Below are positions 9,786 through 24,090 of a stretch of DNA of 64,000 bases, piece by piece. The notes beneath the pieces are model-generated. The model searched no databases. It had not been told where the DNA came from and saw nothing but the letters and a program-made list of their open reading frames with translations. Source of the stretch: Halisarca cf. caerulea (Eukaryota; Porifera; Demospongiae; Chondrillida; Halisarcidae). The translations under genes and the position numbers were made by a program. Numbering within the stretch: the first letter of the stretch is position 1; each line of letters starts with the position of its first letter. Location: positions 5,797,118-5,861,117 of the forward strand of contig CAUJGJ010000444.1 in assembly GCA_963170055.1 (NCBI GenBank), in the 5' to 3' direction.

Positions 9786-11972
9786 GATCAATGTTTGGCA
9801 CTAGCACCACGCACATTCCCAGTGGACACGCATGAACTTTCCGAAATACTGTGGGCGTATTTTTGTACTGTTAATATTATGGATATGGTGGTTCTAAGAC
9901 CAAAATTTGGCACTAGCACCACGCACATTCCCAGTGGACACGCATGAAGTTTCTGAAGTGCTGTGGGCATATTTGTGTAGTGTTGGATATGGTGGTTCTA
10001 AGACCAATATTTGAAACTAGCACCACGCACATTGTCAGTGGACACACATGAAGTTTCTGAAGTACTGTGGGCGTATTTGTGTAGTGTTTCTGAAGTGCTG
10101 TGGGCGTATTTGTGTAGTGTTGGATATGGTGGTTCTAAGACCAATGTTTGGCACTAGCACCACGCACATTCCCAGTGGACACGCATGAAGTTTCTGAAGT
10201 ACTGTGGGCATATTTGTGTAGTGTTGGATATGGTGGTTCTAAGACCAATGTTTGGCACTAGCACCACGCACATTCCCAGTGGACACGCATGAACTTTCCG
10301 AAGTACTGTGGGCGTATTTTTGTACTGTTGGATATGGTGGTTCTAAGACCAATGTTTGGCAATAGCACCATGCACATTTCCAGGGGACACACATGAAGTT
10401 TCTGAAGTGCTGTGGGCGTATTTGTGTAGTATTGGATACGCTGGTGCTAATACCAATATTTGGCACTAGCACCGCTCACATTCCCAGTAGACATGCATGA
10501 AGTTTCTGAAGTACTGTGGGCGTATTTTTGTACTGTTGGATATGGTGGTTCTAAGACCAATATTTGGTACTAGCACCACGCACATTGTCAGTGGATACAC
10601 ATGAAGTTTCTGAAGTGCTGTGGGTGTATTTGTGTAGTGTTGGATACGCTGGTGCTAATACCAATATTTGGCACTAGCACCATGCACATTGTCAGTGGAC
10701 ACACATGAAGTTTCTGAAGTGCTGTGGGCATATTTGTGTAGAGTTGGATATGGTGGTTCTAAGACCAATATTTGGAACTAGCACCACGCACATTGTCAGT
10801 GGACACACATGAAGTTTCTGAAGTGCTGTGGGCATATTTGTGTAGAGTTGAATATGGTGGTTCTAAGACCAATATTTGAAACTAGCACCACGCACATTGT
10901 CAGTGGACACACATGAAGTTTCTGAAGTACTGTGGGCGTATTTGTGTAGTGTTTCTGAAGTGCTGTGGGCGTATTTGTGTAGTGTTGGATATAGTGGTTC
11001 TAAGACCAATATTTGGCACTAGCACCACGCACATTCCAAGTGGACACACATGAAGTTTCTGAAGTGCTGTGGGCGTATTTGTGTAGTGTTGGATACGCTG
11101 GTGCTAATACCAATATTTGGCACTAGCACCACGCACATTCCCAGTAACCACGCATTACGTTTTTGAAGTACTGTGGGCGTATTTTTGTACTGTTGGATAT
11201 GGTGGTTCTAAGACCAATATTTGGCACTAGCACCACGCACATTCCCAGTGGACACACATGAAGTTTCTGAAGTGTTGTGGGCGTATCTGTGTAGTGTTAA
11301 ATATGCCAGTGTTAAGACCAATATTTGGCATTAGAACCATGCACATTCCCAGTGGACACACATGAAGTTTCTGAAGTGCTGTGGGCGTATTTGTGTAGTG
11401 TTGGATACGCTGGTGCTAATACCAATATTCGGCACTAGCACCACTCACATTCCCAGTAAACACACATGAAGTTTCTGAAGTACTGTGGGCGTATTTGTGT
11501 AGTGTTTCTGAAGTGCTGTGGGCGTATTTGTGTAGTGTTGGATATAGTGGTTCTAAGACCAATGTTTGGCACTAGCACCACGCACATTCCCAGTGGACAC
11601 GCATGAAGTTTCTGAAGTGCTGTGGGCGTATTTGTGTAGTGTTGGATACGCTGGTGCTAATACCAATATTTGGCACTAGCACCACGCACATTCCCAGTAA
11701 CCACGCATTAAGTTTTTGAAGTACTGTGGGCGTATTTTTGTACTGTTGGATATGGTGGTTCTAAGACCAATATTTGGCACTAGCACCACGCAAATTGTCA
11801 GTGGACACACATGAAGTTTCTGAAGTACTGTGGGCGTATTTGTGTAGTGTTGGATATGGTGGTTCTAAGACCAAAATTTGGCACTAGAACCACGCACATT
11901 CCCAGTGGACACGCATGAAGTTTCTGAAGTGCTGTGGGCATATTTGTGTAGTGTTGGATATGGTGGTTCTAA
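9786..11972 (+). repeat. Zone A unit 3, 2,187 bp
   Basis: Same order as unit 2 but short of exactly two monomers (208 bp), lost shortly after the GATC landmark. 20 monomers, three partial units, one +8 allele. Confidence 0.85.
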
Positions 11973-14367
11973 GATCAATGTTTGGCACTAGCACCACGCA
12001 CATTCCCAGTGGACACGCATGAACTTTCCGAAATACTGTGGGCGTATTTTTGTACTGTTAATATTATGGATATGGTGGTTCTAAGACCAAAATTTGGCAC
12101 TAGCACCACGCACATTCCCAGTGGACACGCATGAAGTTTCTGAAGTGCTGTGGGCATATTTGTGTAGTGTTGGATATGGTGGTTCTAAGACCAATGTTTG
12201 GCACTAGCACCATGCACATTCTCAGTGGACACACATGAAGTTTCTGAAGTGCTGTGGGCATATTTGTGTAGAGTTGGATATGGTGGTTCTAAGACCAATA
12301 TTTGGAACTAGCACCACGCACATTGTCAGTGGACACACATGAAGTTTCTGAAGTGCTGTGGGCATATTTGTGTAGAGTTGAATATGGTGGTTCTAAGACC
12401 AATATTTGAAACTAGCACCACGCACATTGTCAGTGGACACACATGAAGTTTCTGAAGTACTGTGGGCGTATTTGTGTAGTGTTTCTGAAGTGCTGTGGGC
12501 GTATTTGTGTAGTGTTGGATATGGTGGTTCTAAGACCAATGTTTGGCACTAGCACCACGCACATTCCCAGTGGACACGCATGAAGTTTCTGAAGTACTGT
12601 GGGCATATTTGTGTAGTGTTGGATATGGTGGTTCTAAGACCAATGTTTGGCACTAGCACCACGCACATTCCCAGTGGACACGCATGAACTTTCCGAAGTA
12701 CTGTGGGCGTATTTTTGTACTGTTGGATATGGTGGTTCTAAGACCAATGTTTGGCAATAGCACCATGCACATTTCCAGGGGACACACATGAAGTTTCTGA
12801 AGTGCTGTGGGCGTATTTGTGTAGTATTGGATACGCTGGTGCTAATACCAATATTTGGCACTAGCACCGCTCACATTCCCAGTAGACATGCATGAAGTTT
12901 CTGAAGTACTGTGGGCGTATTTTTGTACTGTTGGATATGGTGGTTCTAAGACCAATATTTGGTACTAGCACCACGCACATTGTCAGTGGATACACATGAA
13001 GTTTCTGAAGTGCTGTGGGTGTATTTGTGTAGTGTTGGATACGCTGGTGCTAATACCAATATTTGGCACTAGCACCATGCACATTGTCAGTGGACACACA
13101 TGAAGTTTCTGAAGTGCTGTGGGCATATTTGTGTAGAGTTGGATATGGTGGTTCTAAGACCAATATTTGGAACTAGCACCACGCACATTGTCAGTGGACA
13201 CACATGAAGTTTCTGAAGTGCTGTGGGCATATTTGTGTAGAGTTGAATATGGTGGTTCTAAGACCAATATTTGAAACTAGCACCACGCACATTGTCAGTG
13301 GACACACATGAAGTTTCTGAAGTACTGTGGGCATATTTGTGTAGTGTTTCTGAAGTGCTGTGGGCGTATTTGTGTAGTGTTGGATATAGTGGTTCTAAGA
13401 CCAATATTTGGCACTAGCACCACGCACATTCCAAGTGGACACACATGAAGTTTCTGAAGTGCTGTGGGCGTATTTGTGTAGTGTTGGATACGCTGGTGCT
13501 AATACCAATATTTGGCACTAGCACCACGCACATTCCCAGTAACCACGCATTACGTTTTTGAAGTACTGTGGGCGTATTTTTGTACTGTTGGATATGGTGG
13601 TTCTAAGACCAATATTTGGCACTAGCACCACGCACATTCCCAGTGGACACACATGAAGTTTCTGAAGTGTTGTGGGCGTATCTGTGTAGTGTTAAATATG
13701 CCAGTGTTAAGACCAATATTTGGCATTAGAACCATGCACATTCCCAGTGGACACACATGAAGTTTCTGAAGTGCTGTGGGCGTATTTGTGTAGTGTTGGA
13801 TACGCTGGTGCTAATACCAATATTCGGCACTAGCACCACTCACATTCCCAGTAAACACACATGAAGTTTCTGAAGTACTGTGGGCGTATTTGTGTAGTGT
13901 TTCTGAAGTGCTGTGGGCGTATTTGTGTAGTGTTGGATATAGTGGTTCTAAGACCAATGTTTGGCACTAGCACCACGCACATTCCCAGTGGACACGCATG
14001 AAGTTTCTGAAGTGCTGTGGGCGTATTTGTGTAGTGTTGGATACGCTGGTGCTAATACCAATATTTGGCACTAGCACCACGCACATTCCCAGTAACCACG
14101 CATTAAGTTTTTGAAGTACTGTGGGCGTATTTTTGTACTGTTGGATATGGTGGTTCTAAGACCAATATTTGGCACTAGCACCACGCAAATTGTCAGTGGA
14201 CACACATGAAGTTTCTGAAGTACTGTGGGCGTATTTGTGTAGTGTTGGATATGGTGGTTCTAAGACCAAAATTTGGCACTAGAACCACGCACATTCCCAG
14301 TGGACACGCATGAAGTTTCTGAAGTGCTGTGGGCATATTTGTGTAGTGTTGGATATGGTGGTTCTAA
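11973..14367 (+). repeat. Zone A unit 4, 2,395 bp
   Basis: Same composition as unit 2. One difference noticed by eye is GGGCGTA to GGGCATA near 13330, just before a 33-bp partial unit. Confidence 0.85.
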
Positions 14368-17300
14368 GATCAATGTTTGGCACTAGCACCACGCACATTC
14401 CCAGTGGACACGCATGAACTTTCCGAAATACTGTGGGCGTATTTTTGTACTGTTAATATTATGGATATGGTGGTTCTAAGACCAAAATTTGGCACTAGCA
14501 CCACGCACATTCCCAGTGGACACGCATGAAGTTTCTGAAGTGCTGTGGGCATATTTGTGTAGTGTTGGATATGGTGGTTCTAAGACCAATGTTTGGCACT
14601 AGCACCATGCACATTCTCAGTGGACACACATGAAGTTTCTGAAGTGCTGTGGGCATATTTGTGTAGAGTTGGATATGGTGGTTCTAAGACCAATATTTGG
14701 AACTAGCACCACGCACATTGTCAGTGGACACACATGAAGTTTCTGAAGTGCTGTGGGCATATTTGTGTAGAGTTGAATATGGTGGTTCTAAGACCAATAT
14801 TTGAAACTAGCACCACGCACATTGTCAGTGGACACACATGAAGTTTCTGAAGTACTGTGGGCGTATTTGTGTAGTGTTTCTGAAGTGCTGTGGGCGTATT
14901 TGTGTAGTGTTGGATATGGTGGTTCTAAGACCAATGTTTGGCACTAGCACCACGCACATTCCCAGTGGACACGCATGAAGTTTCTGAAGTACTGTGGGCA
15001 TATTTGTGTAGTGTTGGATATGGTGGTTCTAAGACCAATGTTTGGCACTAGCACCACGCACATTCCCAGTGGACACGCATGAACTTTCCGAAGTACTGTG
15101 GGCGTATTTTTGTACTGTTAATATTATGGATATGGTGGTTCTAAGACCAAAATTTGGCACTAGCACCACACACATTCCCAGTGGACATGCATGAAGTTTC
15201 TGAAGTGCTGTGGGCATATTTGTGTAGTGTTGGATATGGTGGTTCTAAGACCAATGTTTGGCACTAGCACCACGCACATTCCCAGTGGACACGCATGAAC
15301 TTTCCGAAGTACTGTGGGCGTATTTTTGTACTGTTAATATTATGGATATGGTGGTTCTAAGACCAATATTTGGTTCTAGCACCACGCACATTGTCAGTGG
15401 ACACACATGAAGTTTCTAAAGTGCTGTGGGCGTATTTGTATAGGGTTTAATATGCTGGTGATTAGACCAATACTTGGTACTAGCACCACGCACATTCCCA
15501 GTGGACACACATGAAGTTTCTGAAGTGCTGTGGGCGTATTTGTGTAGTGTTGGATACCCTGGTGCTAATACCAATATTCGGCACTAGCACCACTCACATT
15601 CCCAGTAGACACGCATGAAGTTTCTGAAGTACTGTGGGCGTATTTTTCTACTGTTGGATATGGTGGTTCTAAGACCAATGTTTGGCAATAGCACCATGCA
15701 CATTTCCAGGGGACACACATGAAGTTTCTGAAGTGCTGTGGGCGTATTTGTGTAGTATTGGATACGCTGGTGCTAATACCAATATTTGGCACTAGCACCG
15801 CTCACATTCCCAGTAGACATGCATGAAGTTTCTGAAGTACTGTGGGCGTATTTTTGTACTGTTGGATATGGTGGTTCTAAGACCAATATTTGGTACTAGC
15901 ACCACGCACATTATCAGTGGATACACATGAAGTTTCTGAAGTGCTGTGGGTGTATTTGTGTAGTGTTGGATACGCTGGTGCTAATACCAATATTTGGCAC
16001 TAGCACCATGCACATTGTCAGTGGACACACATGAAGTTTCTGAAGTGCTGTGGGCATATTTGTGTAGAGTTGAATATGGTGGTTCTAAGACCAATATTTG
16101 GAACTAGCACCACGCACATTGTCAGTGGACACACATGAAGTTTCTGAAGTACTGTGGGCGTATTTGTGTAGTGTTTCTGAAGTGCTGTGGGCGTTTTTGT
16201 GTAGTGTTGGATATGGTGGTTCTAAGACCAATGTTTGGCACTAGCACCACGCACATTCCCAGTGGACACGCATGAAGTTTCTGAAGTACTGTGGGCATAT
16301 TTGTGTAGTGTTGGATATGGTGGTTCTAAGACCAATGTTTGGCACTAGCACCACGCACATTCCCAGTGGACACGCATGAACTTTCCGAAGTACTGTGGGC
16401 GTATTTTTGTACTGTTAATATTATGGATATGGTGGTTCTAAGACCAAAATTTGGCACTAGCACCACACACATTCCCAGTGGACATGCATGAAGTTTCTGA
16501 AGTGCTGTGGGCATATTTGTGTAGTGTTGGATATGGTGGTTCTAAGACCAATGTTTGGCACTAGCACCACGCACATTCCCAGTGGACACGCATGAACTTT
16601 CCGAAGTACTGTGGGCGTATTTTTGTACTGTTAATATTATGGATATGGTGGTTCTAAGACCAATATTTGGTTCTAGCACCACGCACATTGTCAGTGGACA
16701 CACATGAAGTTTCTAAAGTGCTGTGGGCGTATTTGTATAGGGTTTAATATGCTGGTGATTAGACCAATACTTGGTACTAGCACCACGCACATTCCCAGTG
16801 GACACACATGAAGTTTCTGAAGTGCTGTGGGCGTATTTGTGTAGTGTTGGATACCCTGGTGCTAATACCAATATTCGGCACTAGCACCACTCACATTCCC
16901 AGTAGACACGCATGAAGTTTCTGAAGTGCTGTGGGCATATTTGTGTAGAGTTGGATATGGTGGTTCTAAGACCAATATTTGGAACTAGCACCACGCACAT
17001 TGTCAGTGGACACACATGAAGTTTCTGAAGTACTGTGGGCGTATTTGTGTAGTGTTTCTGAAGTGCTGTGGGCGTATTTGTGTAGTGTTGGATATGGTGG
17101 TTCTAAGACCAATGTTTGGCACTAGCACCACGCACATTCCCAGTGGACACGCATGAAGTTTCTGAAGTACTGTGGGCATATTTGTGTAGTGTTGGATATG
17201 GTGGTTCTAAGACCAATATTTGGCACTAGCACCACGCACATTCCCAGTAACCACGCATTACGTTTTTGAAGTACTGTGGGCGTATTTTTGTACTGTTGGA

Positions 17301-18075
17301 TATGGTGGTTCTAAGACCAATATTTGGCACTAGCACCACGCACATTCCCAGTGGACACACATGAAGTTTCTGAAGTGTTGTGGGCGTATCTGTGTAGTGT
17401 TAAATATGCCAGTGTTAAGACCAATATTTGGCATTAGAACCATGCACATTCCCAGTGGACACACATGAAGTTTCTGAAGTGCTGTGGGCGTATTTGTGTA
17501 GTGTTGGATACGCTGGTGCTAATACCAATATTCGGCACTAGCACCACTCACATTCCCAGTAAACACACATGAAGTTTCTGAAGTACTGTGGGCGTATTTG
17601 TGTAGTGTTTCTGAAGTGCTGTGGGCGTATTTGTGTAGTGTTGGATATAGTGGTTCTAAGACCAATGTTTGGCACTAGCACCACGCACATTCCCAGTGGA
17701 CACGCATGAAGTTTCTGAAGTGCTGTGGGCGTATTTGTGTAGTGTTGGATACGCTGGTGCTAATACCAATATTTGGCACTAGCACCACGCACATTCCCAG
17801 TAACCACGCATTAAGTTTTTGAAGTACTGTGGGCGTATTTTTGTACTGTTGGATATGGTGGTTCTAAGACCAATATTTGGCACTAGCACCACGCAAATTG
17901 TCAGTGGACACACATGAAGTTTCTGAAGTACTGTGGGCGTATTTGTGTAGTGTTGGATATGGTGGTTCTAAGACCAAAATTTGGCACTAGAACCACGCAC
18001 ATTCCCAGTGGACACGCATGAAGTTTCTGAAGTGCTGTGGGCATATTTGTGTAGTGTTGGATATGGTGGTTCTAA
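14368..18075 (+). repeat. Zone A unit 5, 3,708 bp
   Basis: 34 monomers, four partial units and five +8 alleles: 3536 + 132 + 40 = 3708. It contains an internal repeat offset by 1,297 bp (15029 and 16326). Its private variants TTATCAGTGG at about 15910 and GGGCGTTTTTGTG at about 16190 return 5,911 bp later. Confidence 0.85.
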
Positions 18076-20278
18076 GATCAATGTTTGGCACTAGCACCAC
18101 GCACATTCCCAGTGGACACGCATGAACTTTCCGAAATACTGTGGGCGTATTTTTGTACTGTTAATATTATGGATATGGTGGTTCTAAGACCAAAATTTGG
18201 CACTAGCACCACGCACATTCCCAGTGGACACGCATGAAGTTTCTGAAGTGCTGTGGGCATATTTGTGTAGTGTTGGATATGGTGGTTCTAAGACCAATGT
18301 TTGGCACTAGCACCATGCACATTCTCAGTGGACACACATGAAGTTTCTGAAGTGCTGTGGGCATATTTGTGTAGAGTTGGATATGGTGGTTCTAAGACCA
18401 ATATTTGGAACTAGCACCACGCACATTGTCAGTGGACACACATGAAGTTTCTGAAGTGCTGTGGGCATATTTGTGTAGAGTTGAATATGGTGGTTCTAAG
18501 ACCAATATTTGAAACTAGCACCACGCACATTGTCAGTGGACACACATGAAGTTTCTGAAGTACTGTGGGCGTATTTGTGTAGTGTTTCTGAAGTGCTGTG
18601 GGCGTATTTGTGTAGTGTTGGATATGGTGGTTCTAAGACCAATGTTTGGCACTAGCACCACGCACATTCCCAGTGGACACGCATGAAGTTTCTGAAGTAC
18701 TGTGGGCATATTTGTGTAGTGTTGGATATGGTGGTTCTAAGACCAATGTTTGGCACTAGCACCACGCACATTCCCAGTGGACACGCATGAACTTTCCGAA
18801 GTACTGTGGGCGTATTTTTGTACTGTTAATATTATGGATATGGTGGTTCTAAGACCAAAATTTGGCACTAGCACCACACACATTCCCAGTGGACATGCAT
18901 GAAGTTTCTGAAGTGCTGTGGGCATATTTGTGTAGTGTTGGATATGGTGGTTCTAAGACCAATGTTTGGCACTAGCACCACGCACATTCCCAGTGGACAC
19001 GCATGAACTTTCCGAAGTACTGTGGGCGTATTTTTGTACTGTTAATATTATGGATATGGTGGTTCTAAGACCAATATTTGGAACTAGCACCACGCACATT
19101 GTCAGTGGACACACATGAAGTTTCTGAAGTGCTGTGGGCATATTTGTGTAGAGTTGAATATGGTGGTTCTAAGACCAATATTTGAAACTAGCACCACGCA
19201 CATTGTCAGTGGACACACATGAAGTTTCTGAAGTACTGTGGGCGTATTTGTGTAGTGTTTCTGAAGTGCTGTGGGCGTATTTGTGTAGTGTTGGATATAG
19301 TGGTTCTAAGACCAATATTTGGCACTAGCACCACGCACATTCCAAGTGGACACACATGAAGTTTCTGAAGTGCTGTGGGCGTATTTGTGTAGTGTTGGAT
19401 ACGCTGGTGCTAATACCAATATTTGGCACTAGCACCACGCACATTCCCAGTAACCACGCATTACGTTTTTGAAGTACTGTGGGCGTATTTTTGTACTGTT
19501 GGATATGGTGGTTCTAAGACCAATATTTGGCACTAGCACCACGCACATTCCCAGTGGACACACATGAAGTTTCTGAAGTGTTGTGGGCGTATCTGTGTAG
19601 TGTTAAATATGCCAGTGTTAAGACCAATATTTGGCATTAGAACCATGCACATTCCCAGTGGACACACATGAAGTTTCTGAAGTGCTGTGGGCGTATTTGT
19701 GTAGTGTTGGATACGCTGGTGCTAATACCAATATTCGGCACTAGCACCACTCACATTCCCAGTAAACACACATGAAGTTTCTGAAGTACTGTGGGCGTAT
19801 TTGTGTAGTGTTTCTGAAGTGCTGTGGGCGTATTTGTGTAGTGTTGGATATAGTGGTTCTAAGACCAATGTTTGGCACTAGCACCACGCACATTCCCAGT
19901 GGACACGCATGAAGTTTCTGAAGTGCTGTGGGCGTATTTGTGTAGTGTTGGATACGCTGGTGCTAATACCAATATTTGGCACTAGCACCACGCACATTCC
20001 CAGTAACCACGCATTAAGTTTTTGAAGTACTGTGGGCGTATTTTTGTACTGTTGGATATGGTGGTTCTAAGACCAATATTTGGCACTAGCACCACGCAAA
20101 TTGTCAGTGGACACACATGAAGTTTCTGAAGTACTGTGGGCGTATTTGTGTAGTGTTGGATATGGTGGTTCTAAGACCAAAATTTGGCACTAGAACCACG
20201 CACATTCCCAGTGGACACGCATGAAGTTTCTGAAGTGCTGTGGGCATATTTGTGTAGTGTTGGATATGGTGGTTCTAA
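18076..20278 (+). repeat. Zone A unit 6, 2,203 bp
   Basis: 20 monomers, three partial units and three +8 alleles: 2080 + 99 + 24 = 2203. Two of the +8 monomers lie 216 bp apart (104 + 104 + 8). Confidence 0.85.
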
Positions 20279-23200
20279 GATCAATGTTTGGCACTAGCAC
20301 CACGCACATTCCCAGTGGACACGCATGAACTTTCCGAAATACTGTGGGCGTATTTTTGTACTGTTAATATTATGGATATGGTGGTTCTAAGACCAAAATT
20401 TGGCACTAGCACCACGCACATTCCCAGTGGACACGCATGAAGTTTCTGAAGTGCTGTGGGCATATTTGTGTAGTGTTGGATATGGTGGTTCTAAGACCAA
20501 TGTTTGGCACTAGCACCATGCACATTCTCAGTGGACACACATGAAGTTTCTGAAGTGCTGTGGGCATATTTGTGTAGAGTTGGATATGGTGGTTCTAAGA
20601 CCAATATTTGGAACTAGCACCACGCACATTGTCAGTGGACACACATGAAGTTTCTGAAGTGCTGTGGGCATATTTGTGTAGAGTTGAATATGGTGGTTCT
20701 AAGACCAATATTTGAAACTAGCACCACGCACATTGTCAGTGGACACACATGAAGTTTCTGAAGTACTGTGGGCGTATTTGTGTAGTGTTTCTGAAGTGCT
20801 GTGGGCGTATTTGTGTAGTGTTGGATATGGTGGTTCTAAGACCAATGTTTGGCACTAGCACCACGCACATTCCCAGTGGACACGCATGAAGTTTCTGAAG
20901 TACTGTGGGCATATTTGTGTAGTGTTGGATATGGTGGTTCTAAGACCAATGTTTGGCACTAGCACCACGCACATTCCCAGTGGACACGCATGAACTTTCC
21001 GAAGTACTGTGGGCGTATTTTTGTACTGTTAATATTATGGATATGGTGGTTCTAAGACCAAAATTTGGCACTAGCACCACACACATTCCCAGTGGACATG
21101 CATGAAGTTTCTGAAGTGCTGTGGGCATATTTGTGTAGTGTTGGATATGGTGGTTCTAAGACCAATGTTTGGCACTAGCACCACGCACATTCCCAGTGGA
21201 CACGCATGAACTTTCCGAAGTACTGTGGGCGTATTTTTGTACTGTTAATATTATGGATATGGTGGTTCTAAGACCAATATTTGGTTCTAGCACCACGCAC
21301 ATTGTCAGTGGACACACATGAAGTTTCTAAAGTGCTGTGGGCGTATTTGTATAGGGTTTAATATGCTGGTGATTAGACCAATACTTGGTACTAGCACCAC
21401 GCACATTCCCAGTGGACACACATGAAGTTTCTGAAGTGCTGTGGGCGTATTTGTGTAGTGTTGGATACCCTGGTGCTAATACCAATATTCGGCACTAGCA
21501 CCACTCACATTCCCAGTAGACACGCATGAAGTTTCTGAAGTACTGTGGGCGTATTTTTCTACTGTTGGATATGGTGGTTCTAAGACCAATGTTTGGCAAT
21601 AGCACCATGCACATTTCCAGGGGACACACATGAAGTTTCTGAAGTGCTGTGGGCGTATTTGTGTAGTATTGGATACGCTGGTGCTAATACCAATATTTGG
21701 CACTAGCACCGCTCACATTCCCAGTAGACATGCATGAAGTTTCTGAAGTACTGTGGGCGTATTTTTGTACTGTTGGATATGGTGGTTCTAAGACCAATAT
21801 TTGGTACTAGCACCACGCACATTATCAGTGGATACACATGAAGTTTCTGAAGTGCTGTGGGTGTATTTGTGTAGTGTTGGATACGCTGGTGCTAATACCA
21901 ATATTTGGCACTAGCACCATGCACATTGTCAGTGGACACACATGAAGTTTCTGAAGTGCTGTGGGCATATTTGTGTAGAGTTGAATATGGTGGTTCTAAG
22001 ACCAATATTTGGAACTAGCACCACGCACATTGTCAGTGGACACACATGAAGTTTCTGAAGTACTGTGGGCGTATTTGTGTAGTGTTTCTGAAGTGCTGTG
22101 GGCGTTTTTGTGTAGTGTTGGATATGGTGGTTCTAAGACCAATGTTTGGCACTAGCACCACGCACATTCCCAGTGGACACGCATGAAGTTTCTGAAGTAC
22201 TGTGGGCATATTTGTGTAGTGTTGGATATGGTGGTTCTAAGACCAATGTTTGGCACTAGCACCACGCACATTCCCAGTGGACACGCATGAACTTTCCGAA
22301 GTACTGTGGGCGTATTTTTGTACTGTTAATATTATGGATATGGTGGTTCTAAGACCAAAATTTGGCACTAGCACCACACACATTCCCAGTGGACATGCAT
22401 GAAGTTTCTGAAGTGCTGTGGGCATATTTGTGTAGTGTTGGATATGGTGGTTCTAAGACCAATGTTTGGCACTAGCACCACGCACATTCCCAGTGGACAC
22501 GCATGAACTTTCCGAAGTACTGTGGGCGTATTTTTGTACTGTTAATATTATGGATATGGTGGTTCTAAGACCAATATTTGGTTCTAGCACCACGCACATT
22601 GTCAGTGGACACACATGAAGTTTCTAAAGTGCTGTGGGCGTATTTGTATAGGGTTTAATATGCTGGTGATTAGACCAATACTTGGTACTAGCACCACGCA
22701 CATTCCCAGTGGACACACATGAAGTTTCTGAAGTGCTGTGGGCGTATTTGTGTAGTGTTGGATACCCTGGTGCTAATACCAATATTCGGCACTAGCACCA
22801 CTCACATTCCCAGTAGACACGCATGAAGTTTCTGAAGTGCTGTGGGCATATTTGTGTAGAGTTGGATATGGTGGTTCTAAGACCAATATTTGGAACTAGC
22901 ACCACGCACATTGTCAGTGGACACACATGAAGTTTCTGAAGTGCTGTGGGCATATTTGTGTAGAGTTGAATATGGTGGTTATAAGACCAATATTTGAAAC
23001 TAGCACCACGCACATTGTCAGTGGACACACATGAAGTTTCTGAAGTACTGTGGGCGTATTTGTGTAGTGTTTCTGAAGTGCTGTGGGCGTATTTGTGTAG
23101 TGTTGGATATGGTGGTTCTAAGACCAATGTTTGGCACTAGCACCACGCACATTCCCAGTGGACACGCATGAAGTTTCTGAAGTACTGTGGGCATATTTGT

Positions 23201-24090
23201 GTAGTGTTGGATATGGTGGTTCTAAGACCAATATTTGGCACTAGCACCACGCACATTCCCAGTAACCACGCATTACGTTTTTGAAGTACTGTGGGCGTAT
23301 TTTTGTACTGTTGGATATGGTGGTTCTAAGACCAATATTTGGCACTAGCACCACGCACATTCCCAGTGGACACACATGAAGTTTCTGAAGTGTTGTGGGC
23401 GTATCTGTGTAGTGTTAAATATGCCAGTGTTAAGACCAATATTTGGCATTAGAACCATGCACATTCCCAGTGGACACACATGAAGTTTCTGAAGTGCTGT
23501 GGGCGTATTTGTGTAGTGTTGGATACGCTGGTGCTAATACCAATATTCGGCACTAGCACCACTCACATTCCCAGTAAACACACATGAAGTTTCTGAAGTA
23601 CTGTGGGCGTATTTGTGTAGTGTTTCTGAAGTGCTGTGGGCGTATTTGTGTAGTGTTGGATATAGTGGTTCTAAGACCAATGTTTGGCACTAGCACCACG
23701 CACATTCCCAGTGGACACGCATGAAGTTTCTGAAGTGCTGTGGGCGTATTTGTGTAGTGTTGGATACGCTGGTGCTAATACCAATATTTGGCACTAGCAC
23801 CACGCACATTCCCAGTAACCACGCATTAAGTTTTTGAAGTACTGTGGGCGTATTTTTGTACTGTTGGATATGGTGGTTCTAAGACCAATATTTGGCACTA
23901 GCACCACGCAAATTGTCAGTGGACACACATGAAGTTTCTGAAGTACTGTGGGCGTATTTGTGTAGTGTTGGATATGGTGGTTCTAAGACCAAAATTTGGC
24001 ACTAGAACCACGCACATTCCCAGTGGACACGCATGAAGTTTCTGAAGTGCTGTGGGCATATTTGTGTAGTGTTGGATATGGTGGTTCTAA
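20279..24090 (+). repeat. Zone A unit 7, 3,812 bp
   Basis: 35 monomers, four partial units, five +8 alleles: 3640 + 132 + 40 = 3812. It is unit 5 plus one monomer and begins the second copy of the 5,911-bp superunit. Confidence 0.85.
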